Counted from the first letter of the stretch, positions 1 to 6,314 are shown. The stretch: DNA of 6,940 nt from Crocinitomicaceae bacterium (GCA_020848015.1 JADLBA010000180.1:1-6940), one strand, 5' to 3'. Translations and numbers: made by a program. Notes: generated from the letters alone by a model not told the origin.

Positions 1-264
1 ATTCCCAATCGAAAGCTCCGCATCTTTTACCATGATGATCTCCCCTCTCTCCTTGCCTTTATAGCTTTTTACCCGGATGAAATCGCATTCCACATTTGGA
101 ATATCAAGGTGTTTGATCAGATCACTGAAGAACATAAAACCACCATTCAGAACACATAAAAATACAGCAGAATCGAGATTCAGATCGTTGATCCGCATAG
201 CCATTTGCTTCACTGCATCCTCTATCTGCTGTTCTGTAAAGAGTACATCATTCATATCCTGCAT
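1..264 (-). CDS. hpt: Hypoxanthine phosphoribosyltransferase, partial (C-terminal part lies beyond the window edge)
   Basis: This enzyme transfers the phosphoribosyl group of PRPP to hypoxanthine (and often guanine) in cytoplasmic purine salvage. Translating the minus strand from the ATG at 264 gives 88 open codons running off the window start. An acidic N-terminal helix (FTEQQIEDAV) is followed by a beta strand and the family signature VLNGGFMFFSDL (about residues 38-49), then CDFIRVKSYKG (60-70), which matches the purine PRTase strand and SY.G loop. The PRPP-binding EDIVDTG-type motif would come just after the last visible residue, so it cannot be checked. A second in-frame ATG at 255 is an equally possible start; it is preceded by GCAGGAT, a weak Shine-Dalgarno-like sequence. 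Family proteins are usually about 175-185 residues, so roughly half is present. No neighbour in the same direction lies close upstream. Recognition is from motifs read by eye. Confidence 0.88.
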   Translation of the reverse strand, partial: MQDMNDVLFTEQQIEDAVKQMAMRINDLNLDSAVFLCVLNGGFMFFSDLIKHLDIPNVECDFIRVKSYKGKERGEIIMVKDAELSIGN

Positions 265-726
265 AGATAATTTTTCTTTTGAGCTACGGCAACTAATTTA
301 CCTGTCTTTTCCTCTGTCCAAAATATGCGCGAAGATAAGTCAAGCCCATCCTTTCGTAAAACAGGTATTTTCTTCCCTTCATAAAGAAAGCTGACTCAAT
401 CAAACTCATAATCATTGGAGTGCATCGGGTCCTATATATAAACCGAGACCTATAAGCGATATAAGATTCTCTCCTGCACACCGGCATGTTTGTAATTGTT
501 ATGAAAATAACACCAGTATCACACCCGTCAGAAGTACGGGATATCAAGGGGTGCTCTGATCAGAAATACCACCATCAATTCCAGTGCATCGAAGTTTACA
601 AGCCGATAATCCAAATATAAAACTCCCTTGTCAGTCAAAAAAAGAGAGCTATTCTCATCGTCCGTGTAAATAGAAAGCACTCAGGATACAATATGAATTT
701 TTCACATCCGCCACCAATTTGGTGCA
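265..726. other. Gene-poor spacer between hpt and the seven-helix membrane protein gene
   Basis: These 462 bases hold no gene I can support. Both flanking genes are on the minus strand, so this contains the 5' region of hpt and the 3' region of the membrane protein gene. The sequence CAAAATAT near 328-336 is a near match, on the minus strand, to the Bacteroidota -7 element TAnnTTTG, but the spacing is off and I see no clear -33 partner, so no promoter is called. A 50-codon open frame (528-680, minus, GTG start) and an 84-codon frame (293-547, minus) are present but have no recognisable similarity. No tRNA-like cloverleaf, strong hairpin with T-run, or long repeat was seen. Confidence 0.6.
712..724. 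repeat. 13-bp dyad just after the membrane protein stop codon
   Basis: CACCAA-T-TTGGTG is an inverted repeat with 6-bp arms around one base, 2 nt past the TAA stop (727-729) of the minus-strand gene. In RNA it could form a 5-bp stem with a 3-nt loop. It has no following T-run in the minus direction, so it would be a poor intrinsic terminator. It may be a 3' end-stabilising hairpin or chance. Confidence 0.35.
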
Positions 727-1431
727 TTACTTATTTCTTTCTCCTGATATAGACCATTCGGAAGAAAATCCCACTTTCATATTTTTCACTGCACTATACA
801 ATACAGCACAACTGCTGGCCATCAGAAGATGCGCAAGGTCAAAATAGTTGAACCATTTGTGAAAACTGATCTGACCAATGTGAGCAGAGGCAGCAATTTC
901 CGCGAGAAAAACAGCCCATAGTATCTTTTTGCTTCCGCGGTCGCGGGTGCGCAGGTAAATAAATCCCTCAAAAGAAAAAACCACGATCAGTAACCCGTAC
1001 ATAGCATGAATCTCAACGAAAATAAAGCGAAGGGTATAGACAGAAATAAAAACAAAGGTCAGTAGTTCAACGATGTTTAACCATGTAAAAAAAAAGCCGA
1101 GCCGGTTGTGCATCAGAGGCCGTGAGCGCATGATAGCGGCCCGTTCGGCCAGCGCAATGGCGATCGTGCTGATAATCCACGCCGGCACTTTCCACTCGAA
1201 AGTAAAGAGATAGAGGAAAGCGTGCCCGATAATTCCTCCCAAAAGTGTGGCAATGCCCATGAAGAGAAAAAAATAGCGGTAAAAAAGGATATGCTTTTCT
1301 TTTCCATGCGAATGGGATTTAAGCCGGACAAAAGCAAACAAGCACACGGCAGATACGAGAAGATCAGTAACAGTGGTTACCGGTTCGAGTACCCTGATTC
1401 CAGCGATTTCCACAGAAGTTATTTCCACCAT
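727..1431 (-). CDS. Seven-helix integral membrane protein of unknown function (resembles DUF6962-type proteins)
   Basis: A 234-residue hydrophobic protein with about seven predicted membrane helices, roughly 17-37, 48-77, 83-100, 110-133, 138-160, 169-190 and 195-215. The N-terminus has the pattern LEPVTTVTDLLVSAV, which I associate with an uncharacterised Bacteroidota family (DUF6962, from memory, not verified). Polar residues lie inside helices: H70 in helix 2, E97 in helix 3, H142 in helix 5, H184 and H191 at helix 6, and D198/H201 in helix 7, which suggests a metal site or an active site in the membrane rather than a plain anchor. The tail is short and basic-to-polar. The open frame extends upstream to 1560, but the extra 43 residues are low in hydrophobicity and unlike a signal or helix, so I prefer the ATG at 1431; ATG 1446 is also possible. 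No Shine-Dalgarno is visible. It stands alone and diverges from the YfhO-like gene. Function unknown. Confidence 0.75.
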   Translation of the reverse strand: MVEITSVEIAGIRVLEPVTTVTDLLVSAVCLFAFVRLKSHSHGKEKHILFYRYFFLFMGIATLLGGIIGHAFLYLFTFEWKVPAWIISTIAIALAERAAIMRSRPLMHNRLGFFFTWLNIVELLTFVFISVYTLRFIFVEIHAMYGLLIVVFSFEGFIYLRTRDRGSKKILWAVFLAEIAASAHIGQISFHKWFNYFDLAHLLMASSCAVLYSAVKNMKVGFSSEWSISGERNK

Positions 1432-1722
1432 TGCTTTGGAGTACATCGAACAAAATTTAATTGCTGCAAGATAAGAATTTTTATCTCCTCCATTTAATTG
1501 CTTCCCATTCTGTGTTAAACTGGAAAAGCAATCAACCCGGAAATTCATAAAAAAAATCATGAAAAAATATACAACAACTATTCAGCATCAGGTATAGCAA
1601 AAATTCATTTTGTATAGCCGGTCAACCGAGTTGGCAACTGTTACTATTGAGAGCCGTCAAAGACATTGATTCGCAGCGTTGCCACAGAATAAATAATAAA
1701 TTCGCCGAATTGCATCCCGGTT
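1432..1722. promoter_or_regulatory. Divergent intergenic region with short repeats, probable promoters for both flanking genes
   Basis: Divergent genes at both ends mean that promoters for both should lie here, but neither is certain. GTATAGC occurs twice (1592-1598 and 1612-1618), exactly 20 bp apart, and between the copies lies the dyad CAAAA-attca-TTTTG (1598-1612). A second dyad, AGTTG-g-CAACT, is at 1629-1639. TAAATTCG at 1697-1704 differs by one base from the Bacteroidota -7 element TAnnTTTG and would give a short leader before the ATG at 1723, but no good -33 element is correctly spaced. Part of this stretch (1432-1560) would be coding if the longer start of the membrane protein were used. 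Confidence 0.35.
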
Positions 1723-3822
1723 ATGAAAGGTAAATTATTTTCATCGGTATTGCTTGCAATATTGATTTGTATAGCATTTTTTCAGGTGGCTTACGGACAG
1801 CACTTGATGCAATGGGATATGCTCGGGATCACCTTTCCCTGGAGATATTTTATCAGTGAATGCTTACATGAGTGTATTCTGCCGCTTTGGAACCCTTACC
1901 TCAACTTAGGGTTCCCACAGGGAGCCGATCCGCAAACCTGGTACCCTGTTTCGGCATTGCTTTCCCTAATATTTGGTTATGATCTATGGGTTCTCCACGC
2001 TGAATTCATATTACATCTGCTGATTGCTGCTTTCGGGTTTCGCTATCTGATGAAAACGATGGGGATAAGAAAAGAAAGTACACTGCTTCTCTTTTCTCTC
2101 GCCTATACCTGCTCCGGCTTTTTCATTTCAAATGCACAGTTCATGGGGTGGATTGTCAGCGCGGCTTGGATACCTTATATACTCTCCTCTTGTCTTTTAT
2201 TTTTCCGCACGTTCCGATGGATATTTATGATTCAGTTGATTCTCACTTTTTTTATGTTGCTGACCGGCGGGTATCCGGGGCTTTTTATCATAACGGCCTA
2301 CTTCGTTTTATTTACAGGTATATATCACATTGTCCGGCAGGCAGTATCTGGCTGGAAAACTGTGTCAGCTCCCCGCCTTTCTCTGCAAATAGTCGCAGGT
2401 ATTATTCTTTTCTTTTCTCTGTCGGCTATTGTGCTCCATTGCAGCTTTGAGATACGCGATTTTATTTACCGGAACCGGCTCACGGTGGAAAAAACAATGA
2501 TGGGGGCGATCAGTAGCGAAAGTTTAATTTCTGTGATGTATCCTTTTGCAGTAGTGAACCAGATGGAAGAACTCGGAAATGCAGATGTTTCACTCGTCAA
2601 TTCATACTTCGGAATTTTTTCGATTGCATTCATCGCTCTCGCCTTTTATCAGCGCAATTACCGTTCGCTGTTATTTTCATTTGCCGGAATAATATTTTTT
2701 CTGATCGCTTTAGGCAATGTATTTCCACTGCGCTCGCTGCTTTATTCTCTTCCCTTTTTTGACACTTTCCGATTCCCTGCTATTTTCCGGCTTTTCGGCA
2801 TCCTCTTTTTTCTTTTATCTGCTGCTACGGTATTTGATCAGACCGATTTCAACAACGAAAAGAAAACTGGTAGAATATTTTTGCTCATAGCGCTTCTCCA
2901 GTTACCTGTAATTCTCTTCCTGCTCCCATTGCAGGAAACAATCCATCTGATACTGAAAAAGAATCTCCGCTTTTTCATCTTTGATTCCACCCTCATTCAG
3001 AGAGTGGAGGTGCAGGCAGTGATGATTTTTTTGATTTACCTGTTAGCAGCATCAATCATTTTTTTCGTAAAAAAAAGACAGGGTATTTTCCTCTGTGCGC
3101 TCTTTGTATTGGAACTTCTTCTGTTCAGCCAGATGAACGGCGGAAAAACGGTTTACAATATGGAAAGTTCTTTTGCCGAAACGAAATCCTCACTTGATCA
3201 ACTCCCCCCCCACTTCCCGCTGCCATCGCTGAATGACAGCCTCATTCACAGCACCGGCGAATCCACATCACGTATTCCTTCGCTGATACTGAATCTCAAT
3301 ATTCTATATAAGCAGCCGAGCTTTTATGGTTATAGCCCGTATTTCCTGAATAACACCACCGCACTCGAAAACGCAGCAGATATGAAACAATTACTGAGTA
3401 CTCCTATCTGTTATTTTTCATCTAACGAAGACAAAGTAACTTCAAAAGTATATTTTCAGCAGGACAGTCTTATTGCAAATAAAATAATACAATTTGTGCC
3501 AGGTGAAATGATCGTCGAATTAAAAACAATAGAAAAGGGAAAATTTGTTTTCAACCAGAATAATTATCCAGGCTGGAAAGCCTTTATTGACGATGTCCCG
3601 GCTGAGATATACACGGTAAACTATTGTGCAATGGGCGTTGAAATACCGCCCGGAAAGCACTTGATCCGCTTTGAATTCGGATCAAAAAAAATAACGGGGT
3701 GGCTGATACTTTCATCAGTAACCTTCTGCTCTCTACTTCTTTTCTATAGTATTCTATGGCTCGGACAAAAAAGAAAGAGAAGCAAAACCACACAGTTTAC
3801 AGAAGTCCGCCCTCCTTTTTGA
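1723..3822 (+). CDS. YfhO-family polytopic membrane protein, putative GT-C type glycosyltransferase
   Basis: A 699-residue membrane protein matching the bacterial YfhO family, GT-C-fold proteins thought to transfer sugars from lipid-linked donors to envelope acceptors on the outer face of the membrane. After a first helix (5-25), WDML (31-34) holds Asp32 in the position of the GT-C catalytic Asp, followed by the typical PLWNPYLNLGFPQGADPQ (54-71) and WYPVSALL (73-80). Helices then repeat up to about residue 470, with TGGYPGLF (181-188) and FRFPAIFRLFG (349-359), both familiar in this family. Residues about 471-655 are a periplasmic region ending in a beta-rich module with YPGWKAFIDD (615-624) and GVEIPPGKHLIRFEF (638-652), then a last helix (658-680) and a basic tail. 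Length and order agree with a full gene. ATG 1723 has no Shine-Dalgarno. It is monocistronic: divergent from the gene before and convergent with the gene after. The natural substrate cannot be told. A run of eight C bases lies within the gene at 3204-3211. Confidence 0.88.
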   Translation: MKGKLFSSVLLAILICIAFFQVAYGQHLMQWDMLGITFPWRYFISECLHECILPLWNPYLNLGFPQGADPQTWYPVSALLSLIFGYDLWVLHAEFILHLLIAAFGFRYLMKTMGIRKESTLLLFSLAYTCSGFFISNAQFMGWIVSAAWIPYILSSCLLFFRTFRWIFMIQLILTFFMLLTGGYPGLFIITAYFVLFTGIYHIVRQAVSGWKTVSAPRLSLQIVAGIILFFSLSAIVLHCSFEIRDFIYRNRLTVEKTMMGAISSESLISVMYPFAVVNQMEELGNADVSLVNSYFGIFSIAFIALAFYQRNYRSLLFSFAGIIFFLIALGNVFPLRSLLYSLPFFDTFRFPAIFRLFGILFFLLSAATVFDQTDFNNEKKTGRIFLLIALLQLPVILFLLPLQETIHLILKKNLRFFIFDSTLIQRVEVQAVMIFLIYLLAASIIFFVKKRQGIFLCALFVLELLLFSQMNGGKTVYNMESSFAETKSSLDQLPPHFPLPSLNDSLIHSTGESTSRIPSLILNLNILYKQPSFYGYSPYFLNNTTALENAADMKQLLSTPICYFSSNEDKVTSKVYFQQDSLIANKIIQFVPGEMIVELKTIEKGKFVFNQNNYPGWKAFIDDVPAEIYTVNYCAMGVEIPPGKHLIRFEFGSKKITGWLILSSVTFCSLLLFYSILWLGQKRKRSKTTQFTEVRPPF

Positions 3823-3847
3823 GAAATATATTGCTTTGCTAAAAACA

Positions 3848-3881
3848 CCGCTGCCGGTACTTGAAAGATTACCGGCAGCGG
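3848..3881. terminator. Bidirectional Rho-independent terminator between convergent genes
   Basis: A perfect 12-bp GC-rich stem, CCGCTGCCGGTA / TACCGGCAGCGG, encloses a 10-nt loop. It starts 25 nt after the stop of the YfhO-like gene and lies 29 nt after the stop of the convergent gene. On the minus strand the stem is followed almost directly by TGTTTTT, so it should work well in that direction. On the plus strand a T7 run (3895-3901) is 13 nt beyond the stem, so termination there is probably weaker or relies on the AT-rich tail. Confidence 0.9.
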
Positions 3882-3910
3882 AGAGATAATATTATTTTTT
3901 TGTTTAACTG

Positions 3911-4789
3911 CTATCTCACACAGCGAGCTTTGAGGTTATTTCCATCCAACTGTGCATAGTTAGTTTCCCAACCACTGATGCTCATATTCACATTTCCGTA
4001 GCCAGTGCCGGAATCTCGTTTTGTCTGAATTTCAATACTTGTGAGCGGGGTACCACCAGGGAGAATGGGAATACTCACATTATTAAGGTTGACAGAACTC
4101 CCGCAACCTGATGAGGTGTATTCCTGAGTAGTGACACTGATTCCACTTGAAACATTGAATACAAGGCGTGACCTAGTAATACCTCCACTGCAATTATCAT
4201 AAGTGGATAGATAGATGGTTGTAGGTAGGAATGTGTTGCCGGCAGTCATCGCGTTAAAAGTAGCTACCGTCACCCAAGTAGTATTGGTAAAGTTGGAAGC
4301 AGAAGCCCCGCGTCCGAGAAACATAAACGAGGAGGCTCCTCCATTCCTCCATTTTCCATCATTGAGACGAACAGAAATGAAGTTTTGGTTCACGGCGTGA
4401 TCCAGACCCGGAGATTCAGAAAGTGTCCAAAGATAGTCGGTACTAACCGTTGTTTTCGTAAAGTACAGCGCCTCCTGCAAGGTAGGCAGTCGCCAGTCAT
4501 CGTTGCCACCTTCAGACAGTGTTTCGCAATACTGTACTGCATCGCCAAAACTCATAAGCGACGATTCATTGCTGATTGCCGTGGGCTTGGAAGAGCCGCC
4601 ACCGGAAGCAGCCACAGCATTATCAACGTAATCTTTATTGACCGCATCGGTTCCATTTACCGGAGCCTCGAGGTTTTGCATACTGCGGTTGCCATCGCTG
4701 CCGGTGAGCAACACAGGCTGGTCAATTTCAACCTGGGCAATGGCTGAAAAAAAGGAGAGAAAGACGAGAACTGATAAAAATTGTTTCAT
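3911..4789 (-). CDS. Secreted protein with a phage-tail-fibre-like motif and a split DUF1566-type domain
   Basis: A 292-residue exported protein of unknown function. Residues 1-18 form a clear signal peptide ending SAIA|QVEID. Next come an M-Q-N-L-EAPVNGTD segment and AVNKDYVDNAV (49-59), the short motif common in phage tail fibres and in secreted Bacteroidota proteins, followed by a Gly/Ser linker (62-67). The DUF1566-like part (also seen in Legionella Lcl and related to Fibrobacter paralogous domains) starts with FGDAVQYCETL (81-91) and has DWRLPTLQEAL (98-108) and LWTLSES (120-126). The expected C-terminal piece, LKARCVR (286-292), ends the protein. Between these lies an insert of about 150 residues rich in Ser, Thr, Asn and Gly, probably beta structure, with Cys200 and Cys229 as a possible disulphide. 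By analogy it may be a surface adhesin or carbohydrate-binding protein, but this is inference. ATG 4789 leads straight into the signal peptide; no Shine-Dalgarno was seen. Confidence 0.82.
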   Translation of the reverse strand: MKQFLSVLVFLSFFSAIAQVEIDQPVLLTGSDGNRSMQNLEAPVNGTDAVNKDYVDNAVAASGGGSSKPTAISNESSLMSFGDAVQYCETLSEGGNDDWRLPTLQEALYFTKTTVSTDYLWTLSESPGLDHAVNQNFISVRLNDGKWRNGGASSFMFLGRGASASNFTNTTWVTVATFNAMTAGNTFLPTTIYLSTYDNCSGGITRSRLVFNVSSGISVTTQEYTSSGCGSSVNLNNVSIPILPGGTPLTSIEIQTKRDSGTGYGNVNMSISGWETNYAQLDGNNLKARCVR

Positions 4790-5032
4790 GGTTTTATTGA
4801 TTATTGGTGAATGTTTCGAGTTAAATATTTTCCTTTGAATCTACGAAAAAAAATTCCAGCGATAAAATTTTTTCGCCTCTGCTGTTATCTGCCGCACCTG
4901 TCTGGCAAAAGGATGAAAAAACGAGAGATAAAATTGAGCGAGAAATAAGCTATGGATTTTTCTTCATTGATTCGTGTATTTAGTTAAGCTGTACTCGCTG
5001 CCGGCGCGAATCACACGGTAAATATAGCCGGA

Positions 5033-5077
5033 TTTCCGGGAAATTATTCTCAGGTATAAATTTTTTTCCGGGAAATT
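5033..5077. repeat. Two copies of a 13-bp direct repeat, each a near-palindrome
   Basis: TTTCCGGGAAATT occurs at 5033-5045 and again at 5065-5077, with starts 32 bp apart, about three helical turns. Each copy has its own dyad TTTCC-G-GGAAA. This arrangement is typical of paired operator sites bound by a dimeric regulator on one face of the DNA, but no cognate regulator is in the window. Confidence 0.6.
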
Positions 5078-5132
5078 TTAAACATCGCAGAATATACTGA
5101 TACTATCGCTGGAAATTTATTTTCTAAGCTCA

Positions 5133-5167
5133 TGGTGCCAAAAATGGCAGGATGAAAAATGGCACCA
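5133..5167. repeat. Inverted repeat with 8-bp arms containing an internal direct repeat
   Basis: TGGTGCCA (5133-5140) and TGGCACCA (5160-5167) are perfect inverted copies around a 19-nt loop. Within it AAAAATGGCA occurs twice (5140-5149 and 5155-5164), 15 bp apart. It has no T-run after it on the plus strand, so it is not a normal terminator. It may be an operator or an RNA hairpin. Confidence 0.55.
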
Positions 5168-5233
5168 GTCGCTGTATTCATTACCTTATTGAAATTACCA
5201 AGCGGAAAGAATATTCTCTTTCAGTCTAATGCC

Positions 5234-5245
5234 AATACCGGTATT
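5234..5245. repeat. Perfect 12-bp palindrome, operator-like
   Basis: AATACCGGTATT reads the same on both strands with no spacer. It lies about 180 bp upstream of the TraB-type gene. Such a compact even palindrome suits a homodimeric DNA-binding protein, although chance cannot be excluded from one copy. Confidence 0.45.
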
Positions 5246-5410
5246 CGAATGTTGATTGGGCAAGTAGAATTTTGAAATTTTTCTTTCGTTTCATCTAAAA
5301 GAATCTGGAAACCATTGCTGCGATTCCGTTAAATAAAATATATGAATACTGCATAATAATGAATAACTAAAAAAAAGAAATTGTCCGGAATTTCCTTTCT
5401 TTGGGAAAAA

Positions 5411-5423
5411 AAAGAAGGTGATC
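5411..5423 (+). promoter_or_regulatory. Unusually strong Shine-Dalgarno deciding the GTG start at 5427
   Basis: AAAGAAGGTGATC matches the complement of the bacterial 16S rRNA 3' end (AAAGGAGGTGATC) at 12 of 13 bases. The GG core ends 8 nt before GTG 5427, which is ideal spacing. The alternative in-frame GTG at 5418 is inside the Shine-Dalgarno itself and cannot be the start served by it. Other genes in this window lack such a site. Confidence 0.7.
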
Positions 5424-5426
5424 CGC

Positions 5427-6314
5427 GTGAGATTTATCGCATTATTTCTGCCGTTGCTACAGTCGGGAGTTATGTATGGCCAGTGGTCTAAAAGTCTATT
5501 GTGGAAAGTGGAATCGCAAGGAAAAAGAACCGGATATCTCTATGGCAGCATCCATCTCCCCGACTCTACGCTGACACAATGGCCCGCATCTGTCTGGAAA
5601 TGTTTTAATGAGAGCGACGTGGTGGCGGGCGAGCTTGACCTCACAAAAACAGGCGATATAATGAGTATTGCCCAACTGCTGATTATGAAAGATTCTATGC
5701 TGCATCAATTATATAGCAATGCATCCGACTTTCAGTATGTCAAGTCCGAGCTAAAAGGGAGGCTCGACCCGATGCTTTTCTTTATGGTTGACCGGGTCAA
5801 GCCATTTTTTACACTCACCATGCTGAATGAACAGGAAATGTTACCCGGAATAGAGTCTGACAAAGAGAACATTTCTTCGGTCCCCGATTACCGCATTCAG
5901 CAATGGGCGGTAAAGGCTCAAAAAAAAGTAATCGGGCTGGAAACGTTTGAAGAGCAGATGAGCGCCATTGATGCTATCAGTTGCCGCGACCAGGCTGCTA
6001 TGCTTCTAGATGCATTGAGGAACAAAGAAGACAATAGCCGGAAAAATGCAGATATTATTAATCTTTACAAAGAACAGGATATAACAGCATTGCTCCTCCT
6101 GCTCGAAGAAGATGAGTCTAATGAACTCATCAAAGAAAGCATTATTGAAAACAGGAATAAAATCATGGCTCACCGGCTTGACAAACTGCTGGAAGAAGCA
6201 TCGGTTTTTGCGGTAATAGGGGCAGGTCATCTGGCGGGTGAAAAAGGAATGATCCGCGAAATGGAAAATGCAGGCTATAAATTGACCCCACTCATTTTTG
6301 AATTTCAGCACTGA
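5427..6314 (+). CDS. TraB/GumN family protein, exported, putative metal-dependent protease-like
   Basis: A 295-residue protein of the TraB/GumN (PrgY/Tiki-related) family. A short hydrophobic N-terminus (MRFIALFLPLLQSGVMYGQ) looks like a signal peptide, so it probably acts in the periplasm or is membrane-attached. The mature part begins with SLLWKVES and TGYLYGSIHLPD (35-46), carrying the first GxxH motif (GSIH). It continues with VAGELDL and its conserved Glu (about 69), the central VIGLETFEEQ (168-177), and ends with ENRNKIMAHRL (241-251) and FAVIGAGHLAGEKG, where GAGH (265-268) is the second GxxH motif. In Tiki-type relatives these two GxxH motifs and conserved Glu and Arg residues are linked to metal-dependent proteolysis; bacterial function is largely unproven. 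Length fits the family. The GTG start at 5427 is chosen because of the strong Shine-Dalgarno before it; starting at 5418 would add three residues. The stop overlaps the next gene's ATG by one base. Confidence 0.88.
   Translation: MRFIALFLPLLQSGVMYGQWSKSLLWKVESQGKRTGYLYGSIHLPDSTLTQWPASVWKCFNESDVVAGELDLTKTGDIMSIAQLLIMKDSMLHQLYSNASDFQYVKSELKGRLDPMLFFMVDRVKPFFTLTMLNEQEMLPGIESDKENISSVPDYRIQQWAVKAQKKVIGLETFEEQMSAIDAISCRDQAAMLLDALRNKEDNSRKNADIINLYKEQDITALLLLLEEDESNELIKESIIENRNKIMAHRLDKLLEEASVFAVIGAGHLAGEKGMIREMENAGYKLTPLIFEFQH

Larger units (their letters stand above)
4790..5426. other. 637-bp divergent spacer rich in dyads and short repeats
   Basis: The spacer lies between divergent genes (DUF1566-type on the left, TraB-type on the right), so both promoters should be in it, but I cannot identify either with confidence. 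It holds no convincing protein gene; the longest frame I noticed is 25 codons (5152-5229, plus). It does carry several separate repeats: a 13-bp direct repeat (5033-5077), a hairpin with 8-bp arms (5133-5167), a perfect 12-bp palindrome (5234-5245), and an 11-bp inverted pair TTCCAGCGATA (4854-4864) / TATCGCTGGAA (5104-5114) framing about 240 bp. The right end has pyrimidine and purine runs that may fold around the TraB Shine-Dalgarno. A regulatory region or a small RNA gene is possible; the sequence alone does not decide. Confidence 0.5.

Noticed and set aside
77..394. 105-codon plus-strand frame
   Set aside because: It lies largely opposite the clear hpt coding region and has a low-complexity, Ser/Phe/Arg-rich product with no domain; it is an antisense shadow.
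293..547. 84-codon minus-strand frame upstream of hpt
   Set aside because: The product is not recognisable, its composition is mixed with no domain, and it has no ribosome site. It sits where the hpt leader should be.
1381..1395. GGTTCGAGTACC as a tRNA T-loop
   Set aside because: It lies inside the membrane protein gene and no acceptor, D or anticodon arm can be built around it.
1432..1560. N-terminal extension of the seven-helix protein (start at 1560)
   Set aside because: The extra 43 residues are neither a signal peptide nor a helix, and the family-like N-terminus begins near the ATG at 1431. The longer form remains possible.
4215..4838. Plus-strand frames of 61, 120 and 66 codons
   Set aside because: All lie opposite the DUF1566-type gene, which has a signal peptide and clear motifs; they are antisense shadows.
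5152..5229. 25-codon plus-strand frame with GGCAGG before its ATG
   Set aside because: It is too short, has no recognisable product, and overlaps the 5133-5167 hairpin; chance is the simplest explanation.
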